From: Ancylobacter novellus
GTDB taxonomy: Bacteria > Pseudomonadota > Alphaproteobacteria > Rhizobiales > Methylopilaceae
Length of the DNA: 64,000 nucleotides
Assembly: GCA_003241695.1 (NCBI GenBank)
Contig: QFPN01000004.1
Coordinates: forward strand, 124,001-188,000
Reading direction: 5' to 3'
The notes under the pieces: generated by a model
The model's database searches: none
Told to the model about the DNA's origin: nothing
What the model saw: only the letters and a program-made list of their open reading frames with translations
Translations under genes and position numbers: made by a program
Shown: piece by piece, positions 32,216-43,885 of the stretch
How the letters are laid out: each line of letters opens with the position of its first letter
Numbering within the stretch: position 1 is the stretch's first letter

Positions 32216-32668
32216 TCACCCTTGCAGCTTCGCCTTGATCGCGCCGTTGGCCGCCGCGAAGTCGATCATGCCGGTGTACTTCGCCTTCAGCGCGCCCATC
32301 ACCTTGCCCATGTCCTTCATGGAGGCGGCGCCGGTCTCGGCGATGGCGGCGTCGATCGCGGCTGAAACTTCCTCGTCGGAGAGCTGCTTCGGCAGGAACT
32401 CCTGGATCACCACGATCTCGGCCTTCTCCTTCGCGGCGAGTTCGGGCCGGGCGTTCTCCTCGTAGATCGAGGCCGATTCCTGGCGCTGCTTCACCATCTT
32501 GGCGAGGAGCTGCTTGAGCTCGTCGTCGGTCGCGGTTTCCTTGCCGGCGCCGCGGGCCTCGATGTCCCGGTCCTTGATCGCCGCGCCGATGAGGCGGAGC
32601 GTGCCCGTGCGGTCGGCGTCGCGGGCTTTCATGGACTCCTTGAGGGCGGCGGAGATCGCCTCGCGCAT
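32216..32668 (-). CDS. GatB/YqeY domain protein
   Basis: The 150-residue product is the free-standing YqeY form of the tRNA-binding tail domain found in GatB of the tRNA-dependent amidotransferase. Its cellular role is not established. Landmarks are LRLIGAAIKDRDIEARG, DDELKQLLAKMVKQRQES, EFLPKQLSDEEV, and GKVMGALKAKYTGMIDF. It lies divergently from carA, a context common in alphaproteobacteria. G+C returns to the genome norm here, marking the right edge of the island. Confidence 0.93.
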   Translation of the reverse strand: MREAISAALKESMKARDADRTGTLRLIGAAIKDRDIEARGAGKETATDDELKQLLAKMVKQRQESASIYEENARPELAAKEKAEIVVIQEFLPKQLSDEEVSAAIDAAIAETGAASMKDMGKVMGALKAKYTGMIDFAAANGAIKAKLQG

Positions 32669-32791
32669 CTGAAAACGTCCTGACTGGTCTTCGGGGGCCG
32701 GGCTTTGTTGACGACGCCGGGGTCGGCGCCTAGGTTCCCGGCCGATGAGCCGACCGCCCTATTGGCCGCCGGCGCCTGGGTCAAGACAATC

Positions 32792-34006
32792 ATGACGCCT
32801 GCCGACAACGCCGACCGCGGATGGGAAGAAGCGCGCCCGACCGCCCGCCTCCTGCTCGCGGACGGAACCGCGATCGAAGGCGAAGGTCTCGGCGCGGTCG
32901 GGATCGCCGCCGGCGAGCTCTGCTTCAACACCGCGATGACCGGCTATCAGGAGATCCTGACCGACCCGTCCTACGCCGGGCAGATCATCACCTTCACCTT
33001 TCCGCACATCGGCAATGTCGGCGTGAACGAGGACGACCTCGAGACGATCAGCGCCTCCGCGGCCTCGGGCGTGCGCGGCGCCGTGTTCTCGGCCGACGTC
33101 ACCGATCCGTCGAACTGGCGCGCGACGCGCGGGCTCGACGCCTGGCTGAAGGCCCACGGCATCGTCGCCATCACCGGCGTCGACACCCGCGCGCTCACCG
33201 CGCTCATCCGCGAGAAGGGCATGCCGAACGCGGTCGTCGCCCACGCCCCCGACGGCGCGATCGACGACGCCCGCCTCAAGGAGGCGCTCGCCGCCTTTCC
33301 CGGCCTCGAGGGACAGGACCTCGTGCCGATGGTCGGCGCGACGCAGCGCTACGACTGGGATCAGGGCGCCTGGGGATGGCCCGGCCATGACGCGCCCGGC
33401 GTCTACGGCGCCCGGCCCGAAGGCGCGGCGAAGCGCGTGGTCGCGGTCGATTTCGGCCTGAAGCGCAACATCCTGCGGCTGCTCACGGCCGCCGGCTGCG
33501 AGGTCACCGTGCTGCCCGCGACCGCGACGGCGGAGGAGGTGCTGGCGCTCTCGCCCGACGGCGTGTTCCTGTCGAACGGCCCCGGCGATCCGGCGGCGAC
33601 CGGCGAATACGCCGTGCCAATGATCAAGGGCGTGCTGGAAAAGGGCGTGCCGACCTTCGGCATCTGCCTCGGGCACCAGATGCTGGCGCTCGCGGTCGGC
33701 GCGAAGACCGAGAAGATGCATCAGGGCCATCACGGCGCGAACCACCCGGTGAAGGACCTCACGACCGGCAAGGTCGAGATCGTCTCGATGAACCACGGCT
33801 TCTCGGTCTCGCGCGAGAGCCTGCCGGCGAACGCGCGCGAAACCCACGTCTCGCTGTTCGACGGCTCAAACTCCGGCATCGAGCTCACCGACCGGCCGGC
33901 CTTCTCGGTCCAGCATCACCCCGAGGCCTCGCCCGGTCCGCAGGACAGCCACTACCTGTTCAAGCGCTTCGTCGAGCTGATGCACAAAGGCGGCGCGAAG
34001 GCATGA
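32792..34006 (+). CDS. carA: Carbamoyl-phosphate synthase small subunit
   Basis: Glutamine amidotransferase subunit that supplies ammonia to CarB for arginine and pyrimidine synthesis. The 404-residue product has the N-terminal CPSase small-chain domain (GEGLGAVGIAAGELCFNTAMTGYQE) and a class I glutaminase domain with the nucleophile cysteine in TFGICLGHQML and the His/Glu pair in QHHPEASPGP. The start at 32792 follows from where homology begins; the Shine-Dalgarno site is weak. It overlaps the following gene by ATGA. Confidence 0.96.
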   Translation: MTPADNADRGWEEARPTARLLLADGTAIEGEGLGAVGIAAGELCFNTAMTGYQEILTDPSYAGQIITFTFPHIGNVGVNEDDLETISASAASGVRGAVFSADVTDPSNWRATRGLDAWLKAHGIVAITGVDTRALTALIREKGMPNAVVAHAPDGAIDDARLKEALAAFPGLEGQDLVPMVGATQRYDWDQGAWGWPGHDAPGVYGARPEGAAKRVVAVDFGLKRNILRLLTAAGCEVTVLPATATAEEVLALSPDGVFLSNGPGDPAATGEYAVPMIKGVLEKGVPTFGICLGHQMLALAVGAKTEKMHQGHHGANHPVKDLTTGKVEIVSMNHGFSVSRESLPANARETHVSLFDGSNSGIELTDRPAFSVQHHPEASPGPQDSHYLFKRFVELMHKGGAKA

Positions 34007-34506
34007 AGGCCGCCGCGGCCGTCGCCGTCGTGACGATCGCGGCCGTGGCGGGCGCCGGCTATCTCTTGACGCGGCCCGCGCCCGAGCCGGTCGCGACCAC
34101 GCAGCCTCCGGTCGAGGCGCGCGCCGCGCCGCCGCAGCTCTACTGCCAGTTCTACGTCTTCACCGAGCAGCGGCCGCGCCTCGCCTTTCTGTTCGACGTC
34201 GCGAACACGGAGCCGACGCCAGTGTTCCGCCAGCGCTACATCGCCGAGGACAACGGCGAGCGCACCGACTACGGCGACGCCGACACGCCGCCCGAATGGC
34301 GCTACGACCCTTCGGTCGATCCGCGGACGATCTCCTCGACCATCATGGTCCCGGACACGTCGCAGGCGGGCCAGCACGAACAGGACATCGCGATCCAGCT
34401 CTACGGCTACGAGCCGAAGCGCGATTCCAAGGCGTTCTTCGAGGCGAGCCTGAAGAACATCCACTACCAGAACCTGCCGGGCAAATGCCGGCAGGCGGCG
34501 GGATAG
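34003..34506 (+). CDS. Hypothetical exported or membrane-anchored protein
   Basis: Not recognised. The 167-residue product has an N-terminal hydrophobic segment at residues 3-22 that could be a signal peptide or anchor. A short proline-rich linker and a periplasmic domain with an aromatic strand-rich sequence (YCQFYVFTEQRPRLAFLFDVAN) follow. Two cysteines, near the domain start and end, could form a disulfide. It is translationally coupled to carA (ATGA), but nothing in the sequence links it to carbamoyl phosphate. Confidence 0.75.
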   Translation: MKAAAAVAVVTIAAVAGAGYLLTRPAPEPVATTQPPVEARAAPPQLYCQFYVFTEQRPRLAFLFDVANTEPTPVFRQRYIAEDNGERTDYGDADTPPEWRYDPSVDPRTISSTIMVPDTSQAGQHEQDIAIQLYGYEPKRDSKAFFEASLKNIHYQNLPGKCRQAAG

Positions 34507-34531
34507 GCGGCCCCCGAACCGGAGCCGCCGC

Positions 34532-35356
34532 ATGGACCGACCGACGCGGCATGTCGTTTTCAATCCCTCGGCGCGCAGCTCGGTCCTTCAGGCGCTCAAG
34601 GCGCTCGGACGGCCCGACGACGTCGTCGCGCTGTTCGACGACCTCCGTCGCGGGCCTCTGCGTCTGTCCGAGATTGACCGCCGCGAGCGCTGGTTCGATG
34701 AGGTGCTGCGGATCGATTTCCCGCAAGGTCTCGTCGGTCGATGGCACCGGGAATTCTGGCCGGCGGCTCTTGACCCGAGCCGACGCCTCGTCGCGTGGAC
34801 TTCTCGGCTCGCTGCGGGCGACTGGACGGGATACCTCGCCTGGACGTCCCGTCTCGGCGAGACGCCGGCCGAGGTGATCGACATCTCCGATATCGCTTTT
34901 GAATGGACGGACTGGCAGGGTCGGCCTGCACGAGGCAGACTCCCCGTTCCGCGCGTCACACCCGCAATGATGATGGATCGAAAGCTATTCGACCTCGCCC
35001 GTTCCGTCACGGCGCAGGATCGAATGGCCGCCTCCGCCGAACTCGATCGACTGGCTTCGGAGGATGGCGCGTTTCGCGCCATGATCGACGGAACGTTGAC
35101 CTCACTTCCGCTCAACGCCTTCGACGACCGTCTGATGGCCGCGACCTCGTCCGAGTTCCGCAAGGCCGCTCGAGTGATTGGATCGGTCCTCGCAGAGATT
35201 GGCGAAGCGGAAGGATGGTGCGTCGACGACCTGTCGCTCGCGGCCCGCGTCGGCGCCCTTGTCGATGAAGGGAGGCTCGAGGCGGCCGGGGACCACAACG
35301 GAAGCATCCGCCATTACGAGGTTCGTCGGCCAAGCCGCTGGAAGGACCAATCTTGA
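34532..35356 (+). CDS. DUF1835/DUF3658-like domain protein
   Basis: Function unknown. The 274-residue product opens with HVVFNPSARSSVLQALKALGRPDDVVALFDDLRRGPL, which matches the pattern of DUF1835 proteins (a HIVFG-type strand followed by a DDLSxGPI-like segment). The RRERWFDEVL helix then follows. The C-terminal part (RLMAATSSEFRKAARVIGSVLAEI through IRHYEVRR) fits a DUF3658-type domain. Codon use is somewhat less G+C-biased than in neighbours. Its stop is shared with a TTG start of the next gene. Confidence 0.75.
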   Translation: MDRPTRHVVFNPSARSSVLQALKALGRPDDVVALFDDLRRGPLRLSEIDRRERWFDEVLRIDFPQGLVGRWHREFWPAALDPSRRLVAWTSRLAAGDWTGYLAWTSRLGETPAEVIDISDIAFEWTDWQGRPARGRLPVPRVTPAMMMDRKLFDLARSVTAQDRMAASAELDRLASEDGAFRAMIDGTLTSLPLNAFDDRLMAATSSEFRKAARVIGSVLAEIGEAEGWCVDDLSLAARVGALVDEGRLEAAGDHNGSIRHYEVRRPSRWKDQS

Positions 35357-35925
35357 GCCCGCTTGAGCCGCTTTCCCGACGGGGAAGATCTTCGTCCTGC
35401 ACGCCCGTCGTCCGCGACGCCCTCGACGCCGACATGGACGCCGTGACGGCGATCTACGCCCATCACGTGCTGACCGGGACGGGAAGCTTCGAGGAGATTC
35501 CGCCCTCCCCGGCCGAGATGGCCGCGCGGCGCGCCGCCGTGCTCGCGCTCGGCGCGCCCTGGCTCGTGGCTGAGCTCGACGGACGGGTGGCGGGCTTCGC
35601 CTACGCCGGCGCCTACCGGGCGCGGCCGGCCTATCGCCATACGGTCGAGGATTCGGTCTATGTCGCCCCCGACGCGCTCGGCCGCGGCGTCGGCCGCGCG
35701 CTGCTCTCCGAACTCGTGGCGCGCTGCGAGGCCGGGCCGTTCCGGCAGATGATCGCGGTCATCGGCGGTTCGGAGAATACTGGCTCGATCGCGCTGCACC
35801 GGGCGCTCGGCTTCGCCCCGGTCGGAACCTTCACAGCTGTCGGCTTCAAGTTCGGCCGCTGGGTCGACACGGTGCTGATGCAGCGCGCGCTCGGCGACGG
35901 CCGGCCGCCGGACCCGGCGCCTTGA
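35353..35925 (+). CDS. GNAT-family N-acetyltransferase, phosphinothricin acetyltransferase-like
   Basis: Acetyl-CoA-dependent N-acetyltransferase. The 190-residue product matches the Pat/YncA subgroup: IYAHHVLTGTGSFEE near residue 34, AYAGAYRARPAYRHTVEDSVYV, the acetyl-CoA loop GRGVGRALL, and the C-terminal LHRALGFAPVGTFTAVGFKFGRWVDTVLMQR. Members acetylate methionine sulfone/sulfoximine or phosphinothricin-like amines; which one here is open. The TTG at 35353 overlaps the previous stop (TTGA) and is the only start that keeps the first strand. A shorter ATG at 35434 would remove it. Confidence 0.88.
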   Translation: MSPLEPLSRRGRSSSCTPVVRDALDADMDAVTAIYAHHVLTGTGSFEEIPPSPAEMAARRAAVLALGAPWLVAELDGRVAGFAYAGAYRARPAYRHTVEDSVYVAPDALGRGVGRALLSELVARCEAGPFRQMIAVIGGSENTGSIALHRALGFAPVGTFTAVGFKFGRWVDTVLMQRALGDGRPPDPAP

Positions 35926-37100
35926 CCGCGCGGGCGGCAATTTCGCGCGCGACCGTGCTGCGGCTCGGTTTCGGGCAGCTCGTCTCCTGGGGCGTCACCT
36001 ACTACCTCGTCGGCGTCTTCGCGCCCCGCATCGCCGCTGATCTCGGCTGGAGCCTGTCGGCCGTGCAGGGCGGCTTCGCGGTGGGGCTGCTCGCGATGGC
36101 GCTGTCGTCGCCCGCCGCGGGACGCGCGATCGACGCCCTCGGCGGGCGGCGCGTGATGACGGCCGGCGCGCTCGTCGGCGCCGCGGGCTGCGGCGCGCTG
36201 GCGCTCGCCCATTCCGCGCCGGCCTATTACGGCGCCTGGGTCGTCATCGGCGTTTCGATGCGGCTCTCGCTCTACGACGCCGCCTTCGCGGCGCTGGCGC
36301 GCATCGCCGGTCCCGAGGCCAAGTCCGCCATGGCCCAGATCACGCTGCTTGGCGGCCTCGCCTCGACGGTGTTCTGGCCGGTGGGCGACGGCCTCGCCGA
36401 GCTGTTCGGGTGGCGCGTCGCGGTCGGCTGCTACGGGCTGTTCTCGGCCGCGGCCGCCCTTCTCAACTGGTCGATCCCGGAAGGCCGCTACGCTCCGCCC
36501 CCGCCCTCCCCGATCGCCGAGGACGCCCCCGAGCCGGTCCGCCGCGGTTCGCGACGGGCGGCGGCTCTCTACGCGCTGTCGGTCGCGCTGGTCGGCTCGC
36601 TCAATTCGGCGATGTCGGCGCACATGATCGGGATCCTCACCGGCCTCGGCCTCGCTTTGCAGGCCGCCGTCTGGATCGGCGCGCTGCGCGGTTTCGGCCA
36701 GATCGCGGCGCGGGGCTCGGAAGTGCTGTTCGGCGCGCGCATCGCGGCCGTCGACCTCAACCTGACGGCCGCCGCTTTGCTGCCGCTCGGCTTCGCGGCC
36801 GGTTTCGGCGCGCCCTTCCTCGGCGCGGCCGTCGCCTTCTCTCTGCTGTTCGGCGCGGGCAACGGCCTCTCGACCATCACGCGCGGAACGCTCCCCCTCG
36901 CGCTGTTCGACGCGCGGACCTACGGATCGCTGGTCGGGCGGCTCATCGCGCCGAGCTTCCTGCTGTCGGCGGCGGCGCCCGTCGTCTACGCGCTCGTCAT
37001 CGAGCGCTTCGGGGCCTCGGCCGCGCTGTGGCTGTCTCTTGCGATCGCGACGGGCGCGCTCGGGGCGGCGCTCGGCCTGAAGGCGCTGTCGAGAGCCTAG
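35922..37100 (+). CDS. MFS transporter
   Basis: Polytopic inner-membrane transporter with about twelve hydrophobic helices in 392 residues. The loop between helices 2 and 3 carries GRAIDALGGRRVM, a form of the MFS signature. A cytoplasmic proline-rich linker near residue 190 separates the two six-helix halves. The substrate cannot be told. The start is a TTG at 35922 overlapping the acetyltransferase stop (TTGA), so export or uptake linked to acetylation is conceivable. Its stop overlaps that of the convergent cupin gene by four bases. Confidence 0.85.
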   Translation: MTARAAISRATVLRLGFGQLVSWGVTYYLVGVFAPRIAADLGWSLSAVQGGFAVGLLAMALSSPAAGRAIDALGGRRVMTAGALVGAAGCGALALAHSAPAYYGAWVVIGVSMRLSLYDAAFAALARIAGPEAKSAMAQITLLGGLASTVFWPVGDGLAELFGWRVAVGCYGLFSAAAALLNWSIPEGRYAPPPPSPIAEDAPEPVRRGSRRAAALYALSVALVGSLNSAMSAHMIGILTGLGLALQAAVWIGALRGFGQIAARGSEVLFGARIAAVDLNLTAAALLPLGFAAGFGAPFLGAAVAFSLLFGAGNGLSTITRGTLPLALFDARTYGSLVGRLIAPSFLLSAAAPVVYALVIERFGASAALWLSLAIATGALGAALGLKALSRA

Positions 37101-37633
37101 GCCCCGGTCCAGCGCGCCCTCAGACCGCCCTCGGCGCCGAAGACCGGATCGGTCGCCGGCACGGGAACCGCCGCGATTCGCGCGACGGCGTCGTCATGGG
37201 CCGCGGCGTCGCCGGAACGGATCATGTCGTAGGGCTGTCCGGGCGGGTAGGCGCCCACCACGAGGAAATCCGAACTCGCCTCGATCCGCCTGTGTCCGGT
37301 TCCGGCCGGCAGCACCGCGACGTCGCCGGCCTCGAGCCGAACCGTCTCGCCGCGCGCCCCGCCGAATCGCACCTCGGCCCAGCCGCTCGCCACGCCGAGC
37401 GCCTCGCAGCAGGTCGAGTGATAATGGTCGAAGGCGTAGATCCCGTTTCGCCACAAGCCGGTCCAGCCGTTCGCCGCAAACAGCGCCTCGATCGCAGCAG
37501 CCGCCGCCTCGCTTGTCCCGAGCGCGTCGCGCGCGGCTCCGCGATGGACGAGCAGCTCGAAACGGGGATGGTTGGGCGTCGCGCCGTCATCCTTAAAGAG
37601 CAGTCCCGACGCGGCCTTGGTCTCGTTCGACAA
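37097..37633 (-). CDS. YjlB-type cupin protein
   Basis: Single-domain cupin of unknown function, close in pattern to B. subtilis YjlB. The 178-residue product has LLFKDDGATPNHPRFELLVHRG at the start and GWTGLWRNGIYAFDHYHSTCCEALGVASGWAEVRFGG in the first cupin motif; the histidines of HYHS and the glutamate of CEALG are likely metal ligands. GDVAVLPAGTGHRRI is in the second motif, with VGAYPPGQPYDMIR after it. It is convergent with the MFS gene. Confidence 0.88.
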   Translation of the reverse strand: MSNETKAASGLLFKDDGATPNHPRFELLVHRGAARDALGTSEAAAAAIEALFAANGWTGLWRNGIYAFDHYHSTCCEALGVASGWAEVRFGGARGETVRLEAGDVAVLPAGTGHRRIEASSDFLVVGAYPPGQPYDMIRSGDAAAHDDAVARIAAVPVPATDPVFGAEGGLRARWTGA

Positions 37634-37931
37634 TTTAAGAGCCCTGAGAGCAGAAGGGGATAGGACCGCCCTTCCCAGTCAGGAACGGCGCGGAAGGACG
37701 GACGTTCCCGCAACGCACACAATCGCCTGTCTTGACGACGCCCTCCCCCTGTGCGCCATAGTCGCATCTGCAATCGGATTTTGGACGCCCTGTCTGGCCT
37801 TCGCGTCGGCGGTTCACCCCGCCAGAGCTTCGCCTGAACGACACGCCCCAAAGTTGAGATTGTGCCCGGCCTACCGACTTCGCGGTCGATTGGCCAAATG
37901 CGCACATGCGCTTGTCTTAAGGGAAGCAGGA
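37634..37931. other. Divergent intergenic region upstream of cspA
   Basis: No gene was recognised. The region must hold promoters for the cupin gene (minus) and cspA (plus). A TTGACG at 37732-37737 and CATAGT at 37757-37762 could be a cspA promoter, although the 19-base spacing is long. This would give a leader of about 165 bases, of the kind that often folds in a temperature-dependent way in cold-shock mRNAs. No direct evidence for that here. Confidence 0.4.
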
Positions 37932-38135
37932 ATGCCCAGCGGCACCGTGAAGTTCTTCAACACCCAGAAGGGATACGGTTTCATTCAGCCGTCCGACGGC
38001 TCGAAGGACGTGTTCGTTCATATCTCCGACGTCGAGCGCTCGGGCCTCCACACCCTCGTTGAAGGCCAGACGGTCGCCTTCGAGGTCGTGATGGACCGTG
38101 GCAAGACCAAGGCCGCGAACCTCAGGGCCGAGTAA
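37932..38135 (+). CDS. cspA: Cold-shock domain protein
   Basis: Small OB-fold nucleic acid-binding protein acting as an RNA chaperone. The 67-residue product has both RNA-binding motifs: KGYGFIQP (RNP1) and VFVHISDVE (RNP2). The start GTVKFFN is standard. GGGAAGCAGG precedes the ATG. A strong hairpin terminator lies 35 bases downstream, so the gene is largely monocistronic. Whether it is cold-inducible cannot be judged. Confidence 0.95.
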   Translation: MPSGTVKFFNTQKGYGFIQPSDGSKDVFVHISDVERSGLHTLVEGQTVAFEVVMDRGKTKAANLRAE

Positions 38136-38170
38136 TCTCGGCCCGAGGCTTCTCGGATCGGACTGACGGC

Positions 38171-38199
38171 GGGGCGCCCCTCTCGGGGCGCCCCGTTCG
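38171..38199 (+). terminator. Hairpin terminator of cspA
   Basis: GGGGCGCCCC at 38171-38180 pairs with the identical self-complementary arm at 38185-38194 around a TCTC loop, followed by a T-rich GTTCGTTT. Confidence 0.8.
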
Positions 38200-38226
38200 T
38201 TTATGCGCTTTCAGTCGGCCGCGGAC

Positions 38227-38577
38227 ATGAGCTACATCGCGCCCGAGGGACGGCCGGCCGTAGAGGAGACCGAACAGCGCATGCCCATCACCTACCGCAG
38301 GATTTCGGGGCGAGACCTCGCCGAAGGCATCGCCGCCGCCGGGATTTCGCCCGAGCAGTTCGCAGCCCTTTACGGCGTGCCCCACAGGCGGCTGGAGAAA
38401 TGGCTGACGGACAAGGTCGAGGTGCCGCACGGCGTCGCGCTGTTCGTCGGCCTGATCGCGGACCCGCTCGTGCTCGAGAAGGCGTTGATCCTGACCAAAT
38501 ACATGGTCGAGAAGACCGAGGAGCCGGCCGCCGGGAAAGCCGCGGCCGAGCAGGAGCCCGACGCGCCGGCGGCGTGA
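38227..38577 (+). CDS. Small HTH-like hypothetical protein
   Basis: The 116-residue product contains a helix-turn-helix-like stretch, GISPEQFAALYGVPHRRLEKWLTDKVEVPHGVALFVGLIA, similar in spacing to XRE/Cro-type DNA-binding helices. An Ala/Glu-rich tail follows. DNA binding is inferred from that pattern only. The start is uncertain: ATG at 38227 lacks a Shine-Dalgarno site, while ATG at 38281 (MPITYRR) has GAGGAGA upstream and keeps the whole HTH-like region. It is downstream of the cspA terminator. Confidence 0.7.
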   Translation: MSYIAPEGRPAVEETEQRMPITYRRISGRDLAEGIAAAGISPEQFAALYGVPHRRLEKWLTDKVEVPHGVALFVGLIADPLVLEKALILTKYMVEKTEEPAAGKAAAEQEPDAPAA

Positions 38578-38593
38578 CGCCGTTCGCGCGGCC

Positions 38594-39391
38594 TCACTCC
38601 TCCTTGACGCGCTGCAGTTCCTGGGCGAGGCGCCGCGCGACGCCGCGCGGCAGCAGGCGCGTGCCGAACGCGCCAAGCTTCGGCAGCGCGCCGGGAATGA
38701 CGATCGCCCGACCTTCCTGAAATCCGTCGAAGCCGGCCTTCGCGACATCCACGGCCGACACCACGCCGGTCTTGAACAGCGCCGCGTCGCCCATCTTGGC
38801 GACCTCGCCGAACTCGGTCGGCACCGGGCCGGGGCAGAGCGCCGTCACGGTCACGCCCTTCTCGCGCGCCTCCTCGTGCAGCGCCTCCGAAAGCGACAGC
38901 AGATAGGCCTTGGTGGCGTAGTAGACCGCCATGTCGGGGCCGGCCTGGAAAGCCGCGAGCGAGGCGACGTTGAGGATCCCGCCCTTGCCGCGGGCGAGCA
39001 TGCCGGGGAGGAAGATCCCGGCGAGCGCGGTCGCTGCCGTCACGTTGACCTGCACCATCTCGAGCTGACGGTCCAAGGGCAGCTTCGCGAACTTTCCGCG
39101 CAGCCCGAAGCCGGCGTTGTTCACCAGCACGTCGACCACGTGGCCCTTGCGGCCGATCTCGATCGCGAGCTTCTTCACCCCGTCGGGCTTGATGAGATCG
39201 GCGGGAAAGATCGAGACCTGGACCGAATGTTTCGCCGTCAGCTCCTCGGCCAGCGCCTTCAGCCGGTCCTCCCGCCGCGCCGTCAGGATCAGGCGGTCGC
39301 CGTTCCCGGCGAAGAGCCGCGCGAGCTCGACCCCGATGCCCGAGGAGGCGCCGGTGACGAGCACCGTCCGGTTGCTGGCGAAAAGGCCCAT
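38594..39391 (-). CDS. SDR-family oxidoreductase
   Basis: Classical short-chain dehydrogenase/reductase using NAD(P)H. The 265-residue product has the cofactor loop TGASSGIG at about residues 14-21, the NNAGFG motif, serine in NVASLAA and the catalytic YYATK. ARRED after the second strand suggests NADP(H) preference. The C-terminal part is short and basic (LLPRGVARRLAQELQRV). The substrate is unknown. It faces carB divergently. Confidence 0.92.
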   Translation of the reverse strand: MGLFASNRTVLVTGASSGIGVELARLFAGNGDRLILTARREDRLKALAEELTAKHSVQVSIFPADLIKPDGVKKLAIEIGRKGHVVDVLVNNAGFGLRGKFAKLPLDRQLEMVQVNVTAATALAGIFLPGMLARGKGGILNVASLAAFQAGPDMAVYYATKAYLLSLSEALHEEAREKGVTVTALCPGPVPTEFGEVAKMGDAALFKTGVVSAVDVAKAGFDGFQEGRAIVIPGALPKLGAFGTRLLPRGVARRLAQELQRVKEE

Positions 39392-39567
39392 ACGTTCGTT
39401 CTCCGATGATCGGCGCGTCTGGTCGGCGGAAAGCCGCGCGGTCGGCTTCCCTGCCCGCCTCCGACTGTGTAAGGAACGCGCTCAGCCACGCAATCGCTCT
39501 CCCCGCGCCGCTCGCCGACAGTTGAGCGGCTGCGACGCGGCGCCTCGGCGTCTGACGGAAAGACCCT

Positions 39568-42894
<3,327 letters not shown>

Positions 42895-43018
42895 GCCGCC
42901 CGCTCATGCCGAGTTGATGGAACGTCGACAGGGCTTCCGACGTTTCTGGTCTTACATGCGCGCTCGCTGTCGGCACACGGCGGGCGCGGATTCGTTTTGT
43001 GTCGAGAGAGACTTGGAA

Positions 43019-43492
43019 ATGGACAAGATCCCGATGACCGCCGCAGGCCATTCGGCCCTGGAGGCGGAACTCAAGCATCGCGCTTCCAGCGAGCGTCCGC
43101 GCATCATCGCGGCCATCGCCGAGGCGCGCTCGCATGGCGACCTGTCCGAAAACGCCGAATATCACGCGGCCAAGGAACAGCAGAGCCTGAACGAAGGCCG
43201 CATCGCCGAACTCGAAAGCATGATCGCGCGCGCCGAGATCATCGACGTCTCCAAGCTCTCCGGCGACACCATCACCTTCGGCGCGACGGTGAAGCTCGTC
43301 GACGAGGACACCGACGAGGAGAAGGTCTACCAGATCGTCGGCGAAGCCGAGTCCGACGTGAAGGCCGGCCGGGTCTCGATCGGCTCGCCGATCGCCCGCG
43401 CGCTCGTCGGCAAGAAGGTCGGCGACACGGTCGAGGTCGCGACCCCCGGCGGCGGCAAGAGCTACGAAGTGCTCAGCGTCCGCTTCGCCTAA
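43019..43492 (+). CDS. greA: Transcription elongation factor GreA
   Basis: Binds in the secondary channel of RNA polymerase and stimulates cleavage of backtracked RNA. The 157-residue product has the N-terminal coiled coil with the acidic tip HGDLSENAEYHAAKEQQ, the FGATVKLVDEDTDEE strand and the C-terminal FKBP-like domain ending GGGKSYEVLSVRFA. The start at 43019 directly precedes DKIPMTAAG. It lies downstream of carB, a neighbourhood seen in several alphaproteobacteria, and has its own terminator. Confidence 0.97.
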   Translation: MDKIPMTAAGHSALEAELKHRASSERPRIIAAIAEARSHGDLSENAEYHAAKEQQSLNEGRIAELESMIARAEIIDVSKLSGDTITFGATVKLVDEDTDEEKVYQIVGEAESDVKAGRVSIGSPIARALVGKKVGDTVEVATPGGGKSYEVLSVRFA

Positions 43493-43517
43493 GACGCGAC
43501 AGACGTCCGGAATGAGG

Positions 43518-43556
43518 AAAGCCCGCGGGACCGATCGGTCCCGCGGGCTTTTTTTG
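43518..43556 (+). terminator. Rho-independent terminator of greA
   Basis: A stem of about 15 bp (AAAGCCCGCGGGACC with its complement) around a GATC loop is followed by a run of seven T residues. Confidence 0.92.
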
Positions 43557-43578
43557 TCCGACAGTCGAGACCGCCGGG

Positions 43579-43782
43579 TCAACTGGCGGCGAAGAACGTC
43601 ATCCAGATCGCCGAAAACGCGACCACGACGGCGATCATGCTGATGATCAGCACTTTTGGCATGTTCCGGGGCTTGTCGGTGCCTTGCTTGGCCTGGACCT
43701 CGCTCTTGGCCGTGGTCGCGGCGCCGGCCGGCGGGGTGCGGCTCGGGGTCTCGCTCTGGTGGATCGTGTGAGCGTCGCTCAT
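43579..43782 (-). CDS. Small single-pass membrane protein
   Basis: Not recognised. The 67-residue product has a polar N-terminal half rich in Ser, Thr, Pro and Lys, then one transmembrane helix at about residues 45-65 (VLIISMIAVVVAFSAIWMTFF) and a very short tail. This suggests a tail-anchored protein with a cytoplasmic N-terminus. A near-perfect AAGGAGG lies eight bases before the ATG at 43782 and supports the start. It is convergent with greA. Confidence 0.72.
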   Translation of the reverse strand: MSDAHTIHQSETPSRTPPAGAATTAKSEVQAKQGTDKPRNMPKVLIISMIAVVVAFSAIWMTFFAAS

Positions 43783-43885
43783 GTCGCCTCCTTGTCTCGC
43801 CGGGAGAAGCCGGCAGGTCTCGGAGAGGTAACGAACGACAGGCGGATCTGATCCCTCACACACGCGTCAGTTCAATCGGCGCGCC

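Noticed and set aside
35102..35435. Antisense frames over the DUF1835-like and acetyltransferase genes
   Set aside because: Arg/Pro-rich and without motifs; the sense genes are coupled and have recognisable patterns.
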